Shown here piece by piece: positions 1 to 6,668 of a stretch of DNA of 11,801 nucleotides. Within the stretch, counting starts at the first letter, position 1. Each line of letters opens with the position of its first letter. The notes under the pieces are model-generated. The model saw nothing but the letters and a program-made list of their open reading frames with translations. It searched no databases and was not told the origin of the DNA. Source of the stretch: an uncultured Eubacteriales bacterium (lineage in GTDB: Bacteria > Bacillota > Clostridia > Christensenellales > CAG-138); contig CACXNN010000100.1 of assembly GCA_902768995.1 (NCBI GenBank), positions 1 to 11,801 of the forward strand, given 5' to 3'. A program made the translations under genes and the position numbers.

Positions 1-1007
1 GGGTCCGTGGGGTCCCAGCCCAGGGTGTGATCCGCGTTCATGTAGGGTTCCTCGTAGATGAGGGGCGGGGCGGCCGGGGCGGCGGGGCCGGCCAGGTCCA
101 CCACCATGACCCGGGTGCCCCGGGGGCAGTTCTTGTAGATCCAGTAGGCGTCCCCCACCAGCAGCCGCACGCAGCCGTGGGAGGCGGGGCTGCCCAGCTT
201 CTCGTACTCGTCGATCAGCATCTGCTTCTTGCCGTACTTGTGGAACTTGCGATAGTCCCCGCCGATGGGCACGGTGTGGAACAGGTAGTGGCCCCGGAAC
301 CGGCAGGCGTACTGGGCGTAGACCATGATGCCGTCCATGACCGTCATGGCCTTGTAGGCGTACTTGCTGTAGATGTAGTGGGACCCGGGCGGGGTCTGGT
401 GCACGGTGTCCGCGCAGGAGCAGATCATGATCCGCTCCACCTCCCACTCTCCGTCCATGGCCAGGAAGCAGACCACGCTCTGGCTACCCTGGAAGACCGT
501 GAGCCACCGCTCCCCGTCCTTCCGGGGCGGGGTCTCGGGGGCGTAGGGGGAGACGAGGAAGTCCTCGAAGGGCTGCAGCGCCGCGCCGTAGCTGGGCTCC
601 CCCGCTGCGTCCGCCCGATAGAAGCCCAACGACCCCTGGCCGAAGCTGCCGAACCGATAGCGCTGGCCCGTGATCTTGTCCAGATACCGGCCGTCCTCCT
701 CCGGGACCAGGGACTTGCGCAGCTGCAAAAAGGGCGCGGGGCTGGTCGGGCAGAAGGTGGGGACCGGGGTGGGCGTGGGCTCCGCCGTAGGGCTCGGGGT
801 GGACGCGGCCGTAGGCGCCGCCGTGGGCGCCGGGGTCGCCGTAGGCTGAGGCGTAGGCAGGGGCGTGGGCTCCGCCGTGGGCTCTGGCGTGGCCGGAGCC
901 GCCGCTTCCCGGGCAGGGGTCGGCGCCGACTCCTGTCGGATGTGTCCGCAGACCAGGCACAGCAGGAGCAGCAGCAGCCACAATAGAGTTTTACGCAGAT
1001 GGGTCAT
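1..1007 (-). CDS. L,D-transpeptidase (YkuD domain), membrane-anchored, 3'-partial
   Basis: Probable peptidoglycan cross-linking enzyme that forms 3-3 peptide bonds outside the membrane. The 335 codons visible start at ATG (1007-1005) and run off the window with no stop. Residues 1-20 are a basic N-terminus followed by a Leu-rich helix, read as a signal anchor; the cysteine at 20 does not fit a lipobox. Residues 29-84 are a Pro/Thr/Ala/Glu-rich linker of PTP-type repeats, probably spanning the wall. The YkuD catalytic signature is clear: FHTVP with His244, then SPASHGCVRL with His277, Cys279 and Arg281. After the domain a Pro-rich tail leads into NADHTLGWDPTDP. No good Shine-Dalgarno lies before this ATG. 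A minus-strand TTGACA (1064-1069) with a poor CTTATC 17 bp on may be its promoter. The family call is firm; the acceptor peptide is not known. Confidence 0.9.
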   Translation of the reverse strand, partial: MTHLRKTLLWLLLLLLCLVCGHIRQESAPTPAREAAAPATPEPTAEPTPLPTPQPTATPAPTAAPTAASTPSPTAEPTPTPVPTFCPTSPAPFLQLRKSLVPEEDGRYLDKITGQRYRFGSFGQGSLGFYRADAAGEPSYGAALQPFEDFLVSPYAPETPPRKDGERWLTVFQGSQSVVCFLAMDGEWEVERIMICSCADTVHQTPPGSHYIYSKYAYKAMTVMDGIMVYAQYACRFRGHYLFHTVPIGGDYRKFHKYGKKQMLIDEYEKLGSPASHGCVRLLVGDAYWIYKNCPRGTRVMVVDLAGPAAPAAPPLIYEEPYMNADHTLGWDPTD

Positions 1008-1023
1008 AGAGCAGCGTCAGAAC

Positions 1024-1059
1024 AAAAAGCGCTTGCTTACGATAAGCAAGCAAGCGCTT
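1024..1059 (-). terminator. Rho-independent terminator of the ferredoxin gene
   Basis: On the minus strand a perfect 12-bp stem (arms 1048-1059 and 1027-1038) with a 9-nt loop is followed by a run of five T (ending at 1024). It lies about 17 nt past the ferredoxin stop and before the L,D-transpeptidase start, so it separates the two transcripts. Confidence 0.8.
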
Positions 1060-1075
1060 CCGTTGTCAAAGGGTT

Positions 1076-1201
1076 TTACTCTGCCTTGGGGGCTCCCACG
1101 GGGCAGACATTGGCGCAGTTGCCGCACTCGATGCAGGCGTCGGCGTCGATGACGAAGATGCCGTCACCCTCGGTGATGGCTTCCACGGGGCACTCACTGA
1201 T
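1076..1201 (-). CDS. Half-length 4Fe-4S ferredoxin lacking the first CxxCxxC, with ATC at the start position
   Basis: The frame reads (I)SECPVEAITEGDGIFVID, then ADACIECGNCANVCPVGAPKAE and a TAA stop: 41 residues. Clostridial 2[4Fe-4S] ferredoxins are about 55-60 residues and carry two CxxCxxCxxxCP motifs. Here the last Cys of motif I (Cys4) and all four of motif II (Cys23, 26, 29, 33) remain, but the first three of motif I and the usual MAxxISDEC start are gone. In the family, cluster II is held by motif II Cys1-3 plus motif I Cys4, so one cluster could still form. A consensus promoter and a perfect AAGGAGG (1210-1216) lie upstream; the codon exactly 8 nt after it is ATC (1199-1201). No ATG, and no GTG or TTG at a suitable distance, is in frame. 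It is either a gene using a rare ATC start, a deleted pseudogene, or an assembly deletion. Confidence 0.6.
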   Translation of the reverse strand: MSECPVEAITEGDGIFVIDADACIECGNCANVCPVGAPKAE

Positions 1202-1230
1202 GCTGATTACCTCCTTACAGATTTCAATTC

Positions 1231-1258
1231 ATTATAACATACGCCGCATAAAATGCAA
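1231..1258 (-). promoter_or_regulatory. Sigma-A promoter of the ferredoxin gene
   Basis: On the minus strand, -35 TTGCAT (1253-1258), a 16-bp spacer, and -10 TATAAT (1231-1236) preceded by TGT, an extended -10. The expected transcript start is near 1224, just before the AAGGAGG of the ferredoxin reading frame. An intact strong promoter argues that the locus is still expressed. Confidence 0.8.
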
Positions 1259-1371
1259 GAATCAGTTTGGGGCGAAAGTGTAAAGAAGTCGAAGAAGGGG
1301 CAAAGGGGTCTACCTTTGGCGGGCCTCTTTTTTTCGACAGCGGATGGATGGCAGGATAGGGGAAAAAGGGG

Positions 1372-2202
1372 GTGAAAAGGGTGGGCCTCAATACGTTTCC
1401 CCTGGAGAAGGCCGCGCCGCCCAAGCGGGATCTGGCGCGGAGCCTGTTTTTGCTGCCCGTGGACAGCATCCGCCCCAACCCGGACCAGCCTCGGCGGACC
1501 TTCCGCCGGGAGGAGCTCCAGGAGCTGACCTTGAGCATCGCCCAGGTGGGGCTCATCCAGCCTTTGACCGTGCGCCAGGCCCCGGGCGGGTACGAGCTCA
1601 TCTCCGGGGAGCGGCGCTTGCGGGCCTGCCAGCTGCTGGGCCTTAGGGAGGTGCCCTGCATCGTGGAGCAGGCGGATGCGGAGAAAAGCGCCCTCATGGC
1701 CCTCGTCGAGAACGTGCAGCGGGCGGACCTCAGCTTCTGGGAGGAGGCGGAGGGGTATCGGCGGCTGCTGAACGTCTACGGCCTCAGCCGGGAGGAGCTG
1801 TGCCGCCGGATCGGCAAGAGCCCCGCGTTCCTGTCCAATAAGCTCCGGCTGCTGAAGCTCTCGCCCCAGGTCCGGGCGGCGGCGGAGCAGGGGGGCTTGA
1901 GCGAGCGCCACGCCCGGTGCCTGCTGGCCCTTGAAGGGGAGGCGGACCAGCTCAAGCTCATAGAGCGCATCGCCGGCGAGGGCTGGAGCGTGCGCCAGGC
2001 GGAGGCCTTCGTGGCCCGGGCCGCCCCCCGGCCCAAGCCTCTGCGGGTGCTGCGGCTCACCAAGGACTGCCGCCTGTTCCTCAACGGGCTCACCACCCTC
2101 CTCGATCAGCTCCGTCAGGCGGGCATGGGGGCCGAGATGGAGACCCAAAAGCACCCGGACGGCCTCGATGTGACCATCCGGGTGCGGTACGGCAGAGAAT
2201 GA
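1372..2202 (+). CDS. noc: Nucleoid occlusion protein Noc (ParB family)
   Basis: DNA-binding CTPase-fold protein that in Firmicutes spreads from Noc sites and blocks Z-ring assembly over the chromosome. 276 residues, GTG start after a G-rich purine tract. The ParB box I region is VDSIRPNPDQPRR (30-42); the CTP-binding box II is GERRLRA (79-85); the linker ENVQRADLSFWEEAEGY is at 113-129; the helix-turn-helix is at about 136-163. The SERHARCLLAL segment (177-187) and the C-terminal LTKDCRLFLNGLTTLLDQL part (229-247) match Noc better than Spo0J/ParB. The membrane-binding N-terminus known from Bacillus Noc is not obvious here. No parA or rsmG is adjacent: a divergent ferredoxin gene lies before it and a convergent DUF3021 gene 15 bp after it, with no clear terminator between. 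No convincing promoter was found in 1260-1371. A Spo0J-type ParB is the alternative. Confidence 0.85.
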   Translation: MKRVGLNTFPLEKAAPPKRDLARSLFLLPVDSIRPNPDQPRRTFRREELQELTLSIAQVGLIQPLTVRQAPGGYELISGERRLRACQLLGLREVPCIVEQADAEKSALMALVENVQRADLSFWEEAEGYRRLLNVYGLSREELCRRIGKSPAFLSNKLRLLKLSPQVRAAAEQGGLSERHARCLLALEGEADQLKLIERIAGEGWSVRQAEAFVARAAPRPKPLRVLRLTKDCRLFLNGLTTLLDQLRQAGMGAEMETQKHPDGLDVTIRVRYGRE

Positions 2203-2217
2203 TTCTTGATAACCCCC

Positions 2218-2667
2218 TCACATGCCCTGGACCTTCTCATTGAGCTTCTTGACCCGGCGCTTCAGGGCCAGGTATTGGACGAGCCAGATGAGGGCGAAGA
2301 TCAGGGTGAACGCGGCGAAGTAGAGCAGAAAGCCCTTCACGCTGTGCTCCATCCAGCCGGTCACGTAGGCGATGGGCAGCATGGCCCCGGTGAGGAGCAG
2401 GAAGTTGACCACGGTGCGCTTGAGCAGGCTCCAGTCCGCCGTCCACACCAGGGACGAGGCGGCGCTGGCGGCGCCCAGGATACCGCAGAGCAGGGTCTGC
2501 AGCGCTACGGCGGAAAGCTCGGAGCCCACGGCGGTCACGAAGCTGGGCACGCAGGCCTCGAAGGTGCCCCGGCCCAGTAGGGCGGAGACCAGCAACGAGA
2601 TGCACTGGCCGATGGCGATGCCCATGGGGAAGCCCATGAGGGCCCGGGAGAGGATGGCTTTTTTCAT
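2218..2667 (-). CDS. DUF3021 family four-helix membrane protein
   Basis: 149 residues, integral membrane, with four hydrophobic segments at about 8-30, 43-70, 82-105 and 112-132, and a basic cytoplasmic C-terminus (ALKRRVKKLNEK). The N-terminal MKKAILSRALMGFPMGIAIG is characteristic of DUF3021 proteins. Start ATG at 2667-2665 with GGAGG 9 nt upstream; the RBS directly follows the stop of the LytTR gene (15-nt gap), so the two are co-transcribed and probably translationally coupled. In LytTR regulatory systems (for example HdrRM and BrsRM of streptococci) the paired membrane protein holds the regulator inactive. A matching inhibitory role here is inference from that arrangement. The biochemical function of DUF3021 is not established. 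Confidence 0.85.
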   Translation of the reverse strand: MKKAILSRALMGFPMGIAIGQCISLLVSALLGRGTFEACVPSFVTAVGSELSAVALQTLLCGILGAASAASSLVWTADWSLLKRTVVNFLLLTGAMLPIAYVTGWMEHSVKGFLLYFAAFTLIFALIWLVQYLALKRRVKKLNEKVQGM

Positions 2668-2682
2668 GGTTGTTTACCTCCT

Positions 2683-3123
2683 TTACAGTCCTAAAAGGGT
2701 CTTGATCTTGGCGACGTAGCGGCGGGAGGCGTAGGTCACGGTGCCGTCCGTCAGTCGCACCAGGACCGTGCCCGCCAGGTTCAAATCGAAGGCTTTCACC
2801 TTCTTCAAGTGGATGATCTCCGACTGGGAGACCCGGACGAAGGCGCGGGGGTCCAGCCGCTGCTCCCACTCGTAGAGGGGGCCTTTCAGGGCGTAGGTGC
2901 CCTGCTCCGTGTGGGCCATGGTGCGCCCGTTCTCCACATAGACCCGCAGCAGCGCTTCCGGGGCCAGCACCGTGGCCGTGCCCTCCGAGAAGCCCACCAG
3001 GGGCTTGTCCTGTCCGGTCTCCAGCCGGGCGAGCAGGGCGCTGACCTCGTCGGTCATGCGGTCGGTGTGGATCACCACCCGGGGCTCCCGGCAGCCGGGC
3101 TCGATCTGTACTTCGATCTTCAT
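2683..3123 (-). CDS. LytTR-domain transcriptional regulator
   Basis: 146 residues without a receiver domain, so not a classical response regulator. Residues 1-45 are a short N-terminal region (MKIEVQIEPGCREPRVVIHT) typical of the stand-alone LytTR proteins paired with DUF3021. The LytTR DNA-binding domain fills about 50-146, with the signature FVRVSQSEIIHLKKVKAF (95-112) and the terminal SRRYVAKIKTLLGL. Start ATG 3123-3121, AAGGAGG 8 nt upstream. It is the first gene of a two-gene operon with the DUF3021 membrane protein. Its promoter (3150-3178) has a 21-bp-period direct repeat just upstream of the -35, the expected position and spacing for LytTR-family activation, so positive autoregulation is likely. 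Other targets cannot be read from this window. Confidence 0.9.
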   Translation of the reverse strand: MKIEVQIEPGCREPRVVIHTDRMTDEVSALLARLETGQDKPLVGFSEGTATVLAPEALLRVYVENGRTMAHTEQGTYALKGPLYEWEQRLDPRAFVRVSQSEIIHLKKVKAFDLNLAGTVLVRLTDGTVTYASRRYVAKIKTLLGL

Positions 3124-3149
3124 GGCGTCGACCTCCTTTCGATGGCCTC

Positions 3150-3178
3150 AGCATAGCGGGAAATGAACCGTTTGTCCA
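3150..3178 (-). promoter_or_regulatory. Sigma-A promoter of the LytTR-DUF3021 operon
   Basis: On the minus strand, -35 TGGACA (3173-3178), a 17-bp spacer, and -10 TATGCT (3150-3155). It deviates from consensus at one -35 and two -10 positions, consistent with a promoter helped by an activator. The LytTR start lies about 27 nt downstream of the -10. Confidence 0.7.
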
Positions 3179-3187
3179 CTGATTTTC

Positions 3188-3220
3188 GGTATGCGGTCGT
3201 TTTTTGGGGGTATGCGGTCG
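3188..3220. promoter_or_regulatory. 21-bp-period direct repeat, candidate LytTR operator
   Basis: The 12-mer GGTATGCGGTCG occurs twice without mismatch (3188-3199 and 3209-3220), separated by 9 bp, giving a period of exactly 21 bp (two helical turns). On the minus strand it reads CGACCGCATACC twice, ending 9 bp before the -35 of the LytTR operon. LytTR regulators such as AgrA bind two direct half-sites with about this period next to the -35. It is also 16 bp upstream of the candidate holA -35 on the other strand, so it may influence both directions. Confidence 0.65.
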
Positions 3221-3271
3221 GCGGGGAATATATTTGTTGTTTCTTTGGCGGCCCCGTGGTATCATAGGAGG

Positions 3272-4273
3272 GTGAACGAATCCGAATTCTACAAGGCGAC
3301 CCAGAGCCGCGCCCTGAAGGGGCCATATCTCCTCCACGGCGAGGAGGAGCTGACCAAGGCGGACGCCGTGGGCCGGGTGAAGAAGCTGTTGGACCCGGGG
3401 GTGCTGGATCTGAACTTTCAGAGCCTCCGGAACCCCGACGCGCCCGCGCTCCTTTCCGCCGCGGACCAGCTGCCCTTCTTCGACGAGCTTCGGCTCATCC
3501 TGGTGGAGAGCTGGGACGACGCCCTGATCGACGCCCTGGAGGAGAAAAACCGGCTGCTCGCCATGGCGGACACGTCCGTGGTCCTGTTCGTGTACCGGGG
3601 GGAGTGCCGCAAGACCAACAAGCTGTTCAAGGCCCTGGCCCCGGAGAACCGGGTGGTGGTCTTCGAGAAGCTGACCATGGATCGGGCCGTGAACATGCTC
3701 ATCCGGGAGTCGGCCCTGCGGAACGTGGGCCTCGATCGAGCCACCGCCCAGGCGCTGATCGACCGGGTGGGGTTCGACGCCTATCGGCTGAAGAACGAGT
3801 TTTCCAAGGCCGCCGGATACGTGGGCCCCGGCGGGACCGTGACCGTGGCCGTGCTGGGGGAGACGATCACCCCGTCCCCGGAGTACGACGCCTTCGAGAT
3901 GCTGGACGCGCTGCTGGACGGGAAGCGGAAGAAGGGGTACGCCATGCTCCTCAATGCCCTGGACCGGGGGGAGAGCCCACTGAGCCTTGCCGGGTTCCTG
4001 GAGGGGCGGCTGAAGCTGATTTTGAGCGCCCGGGAGCATCTCGATCGGGGGTTGGACCCCCGTGCCGCCGCCCGGCAACTGCCTGGCAGCCCCTACGCCG
4101 CCCAGATCGCCGTGAAGAACGCCCAGAAGCGGACCACCGGGTCCCTGCGGCAGGCCGTGGCCGATTTCGCCGCCGTGGACGGGAACATCAAGCAGGGGAT
4201 CTATCGGGACCGGGACGCGCTGCTCCTGGCCGTTATGAATACCTTTGAAAAGAAAGAGGAGGTCAGAACATGA
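3272..4273 (+). CDS. holA: DNA polymerase III subunit delta (HolA)
   Basis: Clamp-loader delta subunit, which opens the beta sliding clamp during replication. 333 residues, close to the usual 320-345. The N-terminus VNESEFYKATQSRALKGPYLLHGEEELTKADAV matches the family start (NExxFYKxxxxxxxKGPYLLHGEEE) with the degenerate P-loop region at about 18-26. The central PFFDELRLILVES (about 69-81) and the C-terminal collar with NAQKRTTGSLRQAV (about 288-301) also fit. I chose GTG 3272 because homology begins there, although the frame is open upstream to ATG 3191. AGGAGG directly abuts this GTG, which is too close for normal use, and a candidate promoter (TTGTTT 3237-3242, 17 bp, TATCAT 3260-3265) would start the transcript near the GTG itself. 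Its TGA overlaps the next gene's ATG by 4 bp. Confidence 0.92.
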   Translation: MNESEFYKATQSRALKGPYLLHGEEELTKADAVGRVKKLLDPGVLDLNFQSLRNPDAPALLSAADQLPFFDELRLILVESWDDALIDALEEKNRLLAMADTSVVLFVYRGECRKTNKLFKALAPENRVVVFEKLTMDRAVNMLIRESALRNVGLDRATAQALIDRVGFDAYRLKNEFSKAAGYVGPGGTVTVAVLGETITPSPEYDAFEMLDALLDGKRKKGYAMLLNALDRGESPLSLAGFLEGRLKLILSAREHLDRGLDPRAAARQLPGSPYAAQIAVKNAQKRTTGSLRQAVADFAAVDGNIKQGIYRDRDALLLAVMNTFEKKEEVRT

Positions 4274-4998
4274 AATTTGCCATCATCGGCTGCAACTCCG
4301 AGGACGCCATCACCTTCCCCCACCACACCGAGGTGGTCACCACCCCCTACGGCAACGCCCGGGTCATCCACGCTACGCTGCCCAACGGCAAGGAGGTGGA
4401 TCTCCTCACCCGGCACAGCATCTGCCTCCAGGAGGACGCCTACGAGACCAATTTCCGGGCCAACATCTTCGCCCTGTACCTGTGCGGCGTGACCCATATC
4501 GTCAGCATCTCCGTCATGGGCACCTGCGACTATTCCTTCCGGCTGGGCAGCTTCTGCCTGGTGTCCGATTTCATCGACTTCACGAAGCTCAGGGAGAGCT
4601 CCTTCCGCATGGAGCACCGGCTGGTCCGGCACGCGGGCATGGACGACGTGTTCGATGGGCGCATGACCGGAGCCCTGGAGGAGGTCATCCTGGGGGAGAA
4701 GATCCCCTACGAGGGCCGGGTGAACTACGCCTGCGTGGACGGGCCCCGGCACGAGACCGCCGCCGAGGCGCGGATGATGCGGGCGCTGGACGCCCAGGTC
4801 ATCGGCAGCACGCTGGTGCCTGAAGCGCCCCTGTGCCGGGAGGTGTGCATCAAGTACGCGTCCATCGGGATCATCGCCCGGTACGCCACGGGCATGGACC
4901 AGGACGTGACCGACGAGGACCTCTTGCGCATCTCCGCCCAGCACAAGGGCCGGGCCCTGGACGTGGCGCTGAAGATGATCGAGAAGTATTCGGAGTGA
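4270..4998 (+). CDS. MTAP-family purine nucleoside phosphorylase, divergent
   Basis: Nucleoside phosphorylase-I fold protein of the methylthioadenosine/purine nucleoside phosphorylase branch, which would cleave a purine nucleoside with phosphate. 242 residues, starting within the holA stop (ATGA overlap). Recognisable blocks are NFRANIFALYLCGVTHIVSI (61-80, against NYRANIWAL..LGV..II), SFCLVSDFIDFTKLR (94-108, against DFVVxDQFIDRT), NYACVDGPRHETAAEARMMR (152-171, against MEGPxFSTRAES) and AQVIGSTLVPEAPLCREVCI (175-194, against GMTxxPEAxLAREAEI). Several usual active-site positions differ: the GGSGxY loop reads IGCNSEDA (6-13), RHG reads RHS (48-50), the SAVGSL loop reads SVMGTC (81-86), and FSTRAES is altered. 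Substrate is therefore uncertain and may not be methylthioadenosine. Coupling to holA is probably for convenience of expression. Confidence 0.75.
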   Translation: MKFAIIGCNSEDAITFPHHTEVVTTPYGNARVIHATLPNGKEVDLLTRHSICLQEDAYETNFRANIFALYLCGVTHIVSISVMGTCDYSFRLGSFCLVSDFIDFTKLRESSFRMEHRLVRHAGMDDVFDGRMTGALEEVILGEKIPYEGRVNYACVDGPRHETAAEARMMRALDAQVIGSTLVPEAPLCREVCIKYASIGIIARYATGMDQDVTDEDLLRISAQHKGRALDVALKMIEKYSE

Positions 4999-5000
4999 TC

Positions 5001-5151
5001 CTTTCTCTGTTGCCGCTTTTTTCTCTTCGGTGAAGAGAAAAAAGCGGCGCAAAAAAGAGAAGCACAAGAAAGAAAAGAGGGCTGTGCACATAGCATAGTC
5101 CTCTTCTTAAGTTCTTTTGGCCGCACCTTTTCTTTTCGAAGAAAAGGTGCG
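5001..5151. repeat. Intergenic hairpin repeat, copy A
   Basis: First hairpin: a perfect 17-bp stem (5012-5028 with 5032-5048), core GCCGCTTTTTTCTCTTC, loop GGT. It is followed by an A/G-rich stretch (GCAAAAAAGAGAAGCACAAG) and then, after GTTCTTTTGG, a second hairpin with a 13-bp stem (5122-5134 with 5139-5151) and TTCG loop. The same order and wording recur in copy B, and the first part in copy C. It fills the gap between the convergent nucleoside phosphorylase and glycosyltransferase genes, and may act there as a bidirectional transcription stop, though neither hairpin is followed by a clean T run. No coding sequence was accepted in it. Confidence 0.75.
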
Positions 5152-5169
5152 ATGCTTTAATTCTTTCCT

Positions 5170-6522
5170 CTATTTATAAAAGATATTCCAATACACCGGG
5201 CCCCACATGTTCAACAGCATGCACAGGAGGATCAGCGCCGCCTTCCAGCCCCGAAGGGGCCGGCGGGTCAGGCCCATGGCGGCCAGGATCCCCACGTAGG
5301 GGATGAAGTCCATGGCGTAGCGCATGCCGAACTGGGCGAACCCGTTCCCGTAGTTCATGAGGAAGGGCACCGCGCAGACCACCGCCGTCCCCAGCAGGAA
5401 CCAGGTCAATTTATCCCGCCGATACGGGGCCCGGGCCGCGAAATACAGGGCCGGGGACAGGTGGGTCAGGGACACCCCCGCCAGCGTGGGGATCACGTAG
5501 GGGTACTCCCGGGTGAACTCCGGCCCCAGCAGGAAGATGGAATAGAGGTTGTATCGCACGTGCTTTACTTGCAGCGGTCCGCCCACCTCTTTCTCCGCCG
5601 CCTTCAAAAACGCCAGCTGCTCCCCCTTGGGCAGAGTCTGCATCTGGTTGTACCGGTCCCGGTACAGGTCCTTCAGGTGAGTCAGGTTGTAGCCCTTGTC
5701 CATGATGGTGCCGAAGCGCGCGTAGTTGTAGAGCATGTACAGGCCCCCGGGGATGGCCGCCCCCAGGCAGAAGAACAGGAGGGACCTGATTCGTTTTTCC
5801 CGCGGATACCGGGTCAGGACGTACCCCCCATAGAACAGGGCCCCCAGCAGGTTCGGCATCCGGCAGGTGACCGCGCAGGCGTAGAACACGCCGGCGAGGA
5901 ACAGGTGGATGCCCACCAGCAGGAAGAACCAGCTGGACACGTGCCCCAGGAACCAGCCGTGGCCCAGGGCCGCCAGGAAGCAGTGGACCGTGCCGAAGGT
6001 CAGGAGCGCCGCGCACCAGATCCGCTCCCGCCGGTCCCGGCCGATGCCCATGCGGGTGAAGACCAGGTAGGCGAGGGACGTGTTGGCCGCGCCCAGGCCC
6101 AGGGATAGCCAGGCGATGTTGAACCCGTTCACACCGAACAGGGCCACGAAGGGCAGGCACAGGAGGGCCGGGCCCGGGGCAAAGTGCATGTACACGTGGC
6201 CGCCGAACTCCACGGACTCGAGATACGCGGGCATGCCGTCCACGTACAGGCGGCCGTGGAGCAGCGCGTCGGCAAGATAGCTGTAATTGTTGTAGAAGAC
6301 GAAGCTGTGATCGTTCAGCAGGAACAGGACCAGGAAGCTGGCGAAAAACAGCGCCAGGCAGGTCGGGCCCTCCCGGGGCGCCGCCTCCAGCGCTTCCAAC
6401 TCCCAAACCTCCCTTTCCACCAGCTGCCGGTACCGGCAGTAGACCCGATCCAGGCAGAACAGGGCCAGCAGGAACAGGACCAGGGCGCCCATGGTGCCGA
6501 AATATCCATAGTTAGGTGCCAT
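5170..6522 (-). CDS. Polytopic membrane GT-C-like glycosyltransferase
   Basis: Probable lipid-linked-sugar glycosyltransferase of the GT39/GT-C superfamily; exact substrate unknown. 450 residues with about ten hydrophobic segments, the first at 8-28, then a charged loop (RYRQLVEREVWELEALEAAPRE) and a second at 56-70. The large extracytoplasmic loop carries NDHSFVFYNNYSYLADALLHGRLYV (70-94) and HVYMHFAPGPALLCLPFVALFG (109-130), a pattern seen in bacterial GT-C enzymes, with an acidic residue (Asp71) after the transmembrane helix. A second luminal stretch of about 100 residues includes KGYNLTHLKDLYRDRYNQMQ. I chose ATG 6522-6520 with AAGGAG 7 nt upstream; the frame stays open to 6711, but that part overlaps the promoter and reads as non-coding. 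It is monocistronic, between repeats A and B. Confidence 0.7.
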   Translation of the reverse strand: MAPNYGYFGTMGALVLFLLALFCLDRVYCRYRQLVEREVWELEALEAAPREGPTCLALFFASFLVLFLLNDHSFVFYNNYSYLADALLHGRLYVDGMPAYLESVEFGGHVYMHFAPGPALLCLPFVALFGVNGFNIAWLSLGLGAANTSLAYLVFTRMGIGRDRRERIWCAALLTFGTVHCFLAALGHGWFLGHVSSWFFLLVGIHLFLAGVFYACAVTCRMPNLLGALFYGGYVLTRYPREKRIRSLLFFCLGAAIPGGLYMLYNYARFGTIMDKGYNLTHLKDLYRDRYNQMQTLPKGEQLAFLKAAEKEVGGPLQVKHVRYNLYSIFLLGPEFTREYPYVIPTLAGVSLTHLSPALYFAARAPYRRDKLTWFLLGTAVVCAVPFLMNYGNGFAQFGMRYAMDFIPYVGILAAMGLTRRPLRGWKAALILLCMLLNMWGPVYWNIFYK

Positions 6523-6568
6523 TTTGCCGCTCCTTTCCCCTCGTCCTGCAGGATCTCCTGCTTGTGTC

Positions 6569-6597
6569 ATTGTACCCCAAGGCGCGCCCCCTGTCAA
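6569..6597 (-). promoter_or_regulatory. Sigma-A promoter of the glycosyltransferase gene
   Basis: On the minus strand, -35 TTGACA (6592-6597), a 17-bp spacer, and -10 TACAAT (6569-6574). One mismatch from full consensus. The transcript would have a 5' leader of about 40 nt before ATG 6522. The DnaA-box cluster begins about 70 bp upstream of this -35. Confidence 0.85.
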
Positions 6598-6668
6598 CGC
6601 GTGGGACCGGCCCCCTGCCAAAAACGCCCATCTGTCGTGATTTCGCTTTTGCTCCCCCTGGGGGCCAT

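Noticed and set aside
27..986. Long plus-strand open frame over the L,D-transpeptidase
   Set aside because: Antisense shadow in GC-rich DNA. Its product is Gly/Arg/Gln/His-rich with no family pattern, while the minus strand encodes a clear YkuD catalytic motif.
1301..1334. CAAAGG/CCTTTG hairpin followed by a T run upstream of noc, as terminator or attenuator
   Set aside because: Only 6 bp of stem, and the T run starts 9 nt after it. No stable alternative fold was apparent by eye.
1333..1339. Perfect Spo0A-box-like TTCGACA upstream of noc, with AGTCGAA at 1287-1293
   Set aside because: A 7-mer is expected about once by chance in this window on two strands, and two further perfect copies fall inside coding sequence (about 7255 and 10879). 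No supporting arrangement.
1207..2154. Minus-strand open frame over noc
   Set aside because: Shadow of noc; the plus strand carries all ParB/Noc motifs, and the part near 1260 overlaps the ferredoxin promoter.
2237..4078. 613-codon minus-strand open frame
   Set aside because: It runs through three real genes in the wrong frame or strand (DUF3021, LytTR, holA). Composition is low-complexity Gly/Arg/His/Pro and no domain is recognisable.
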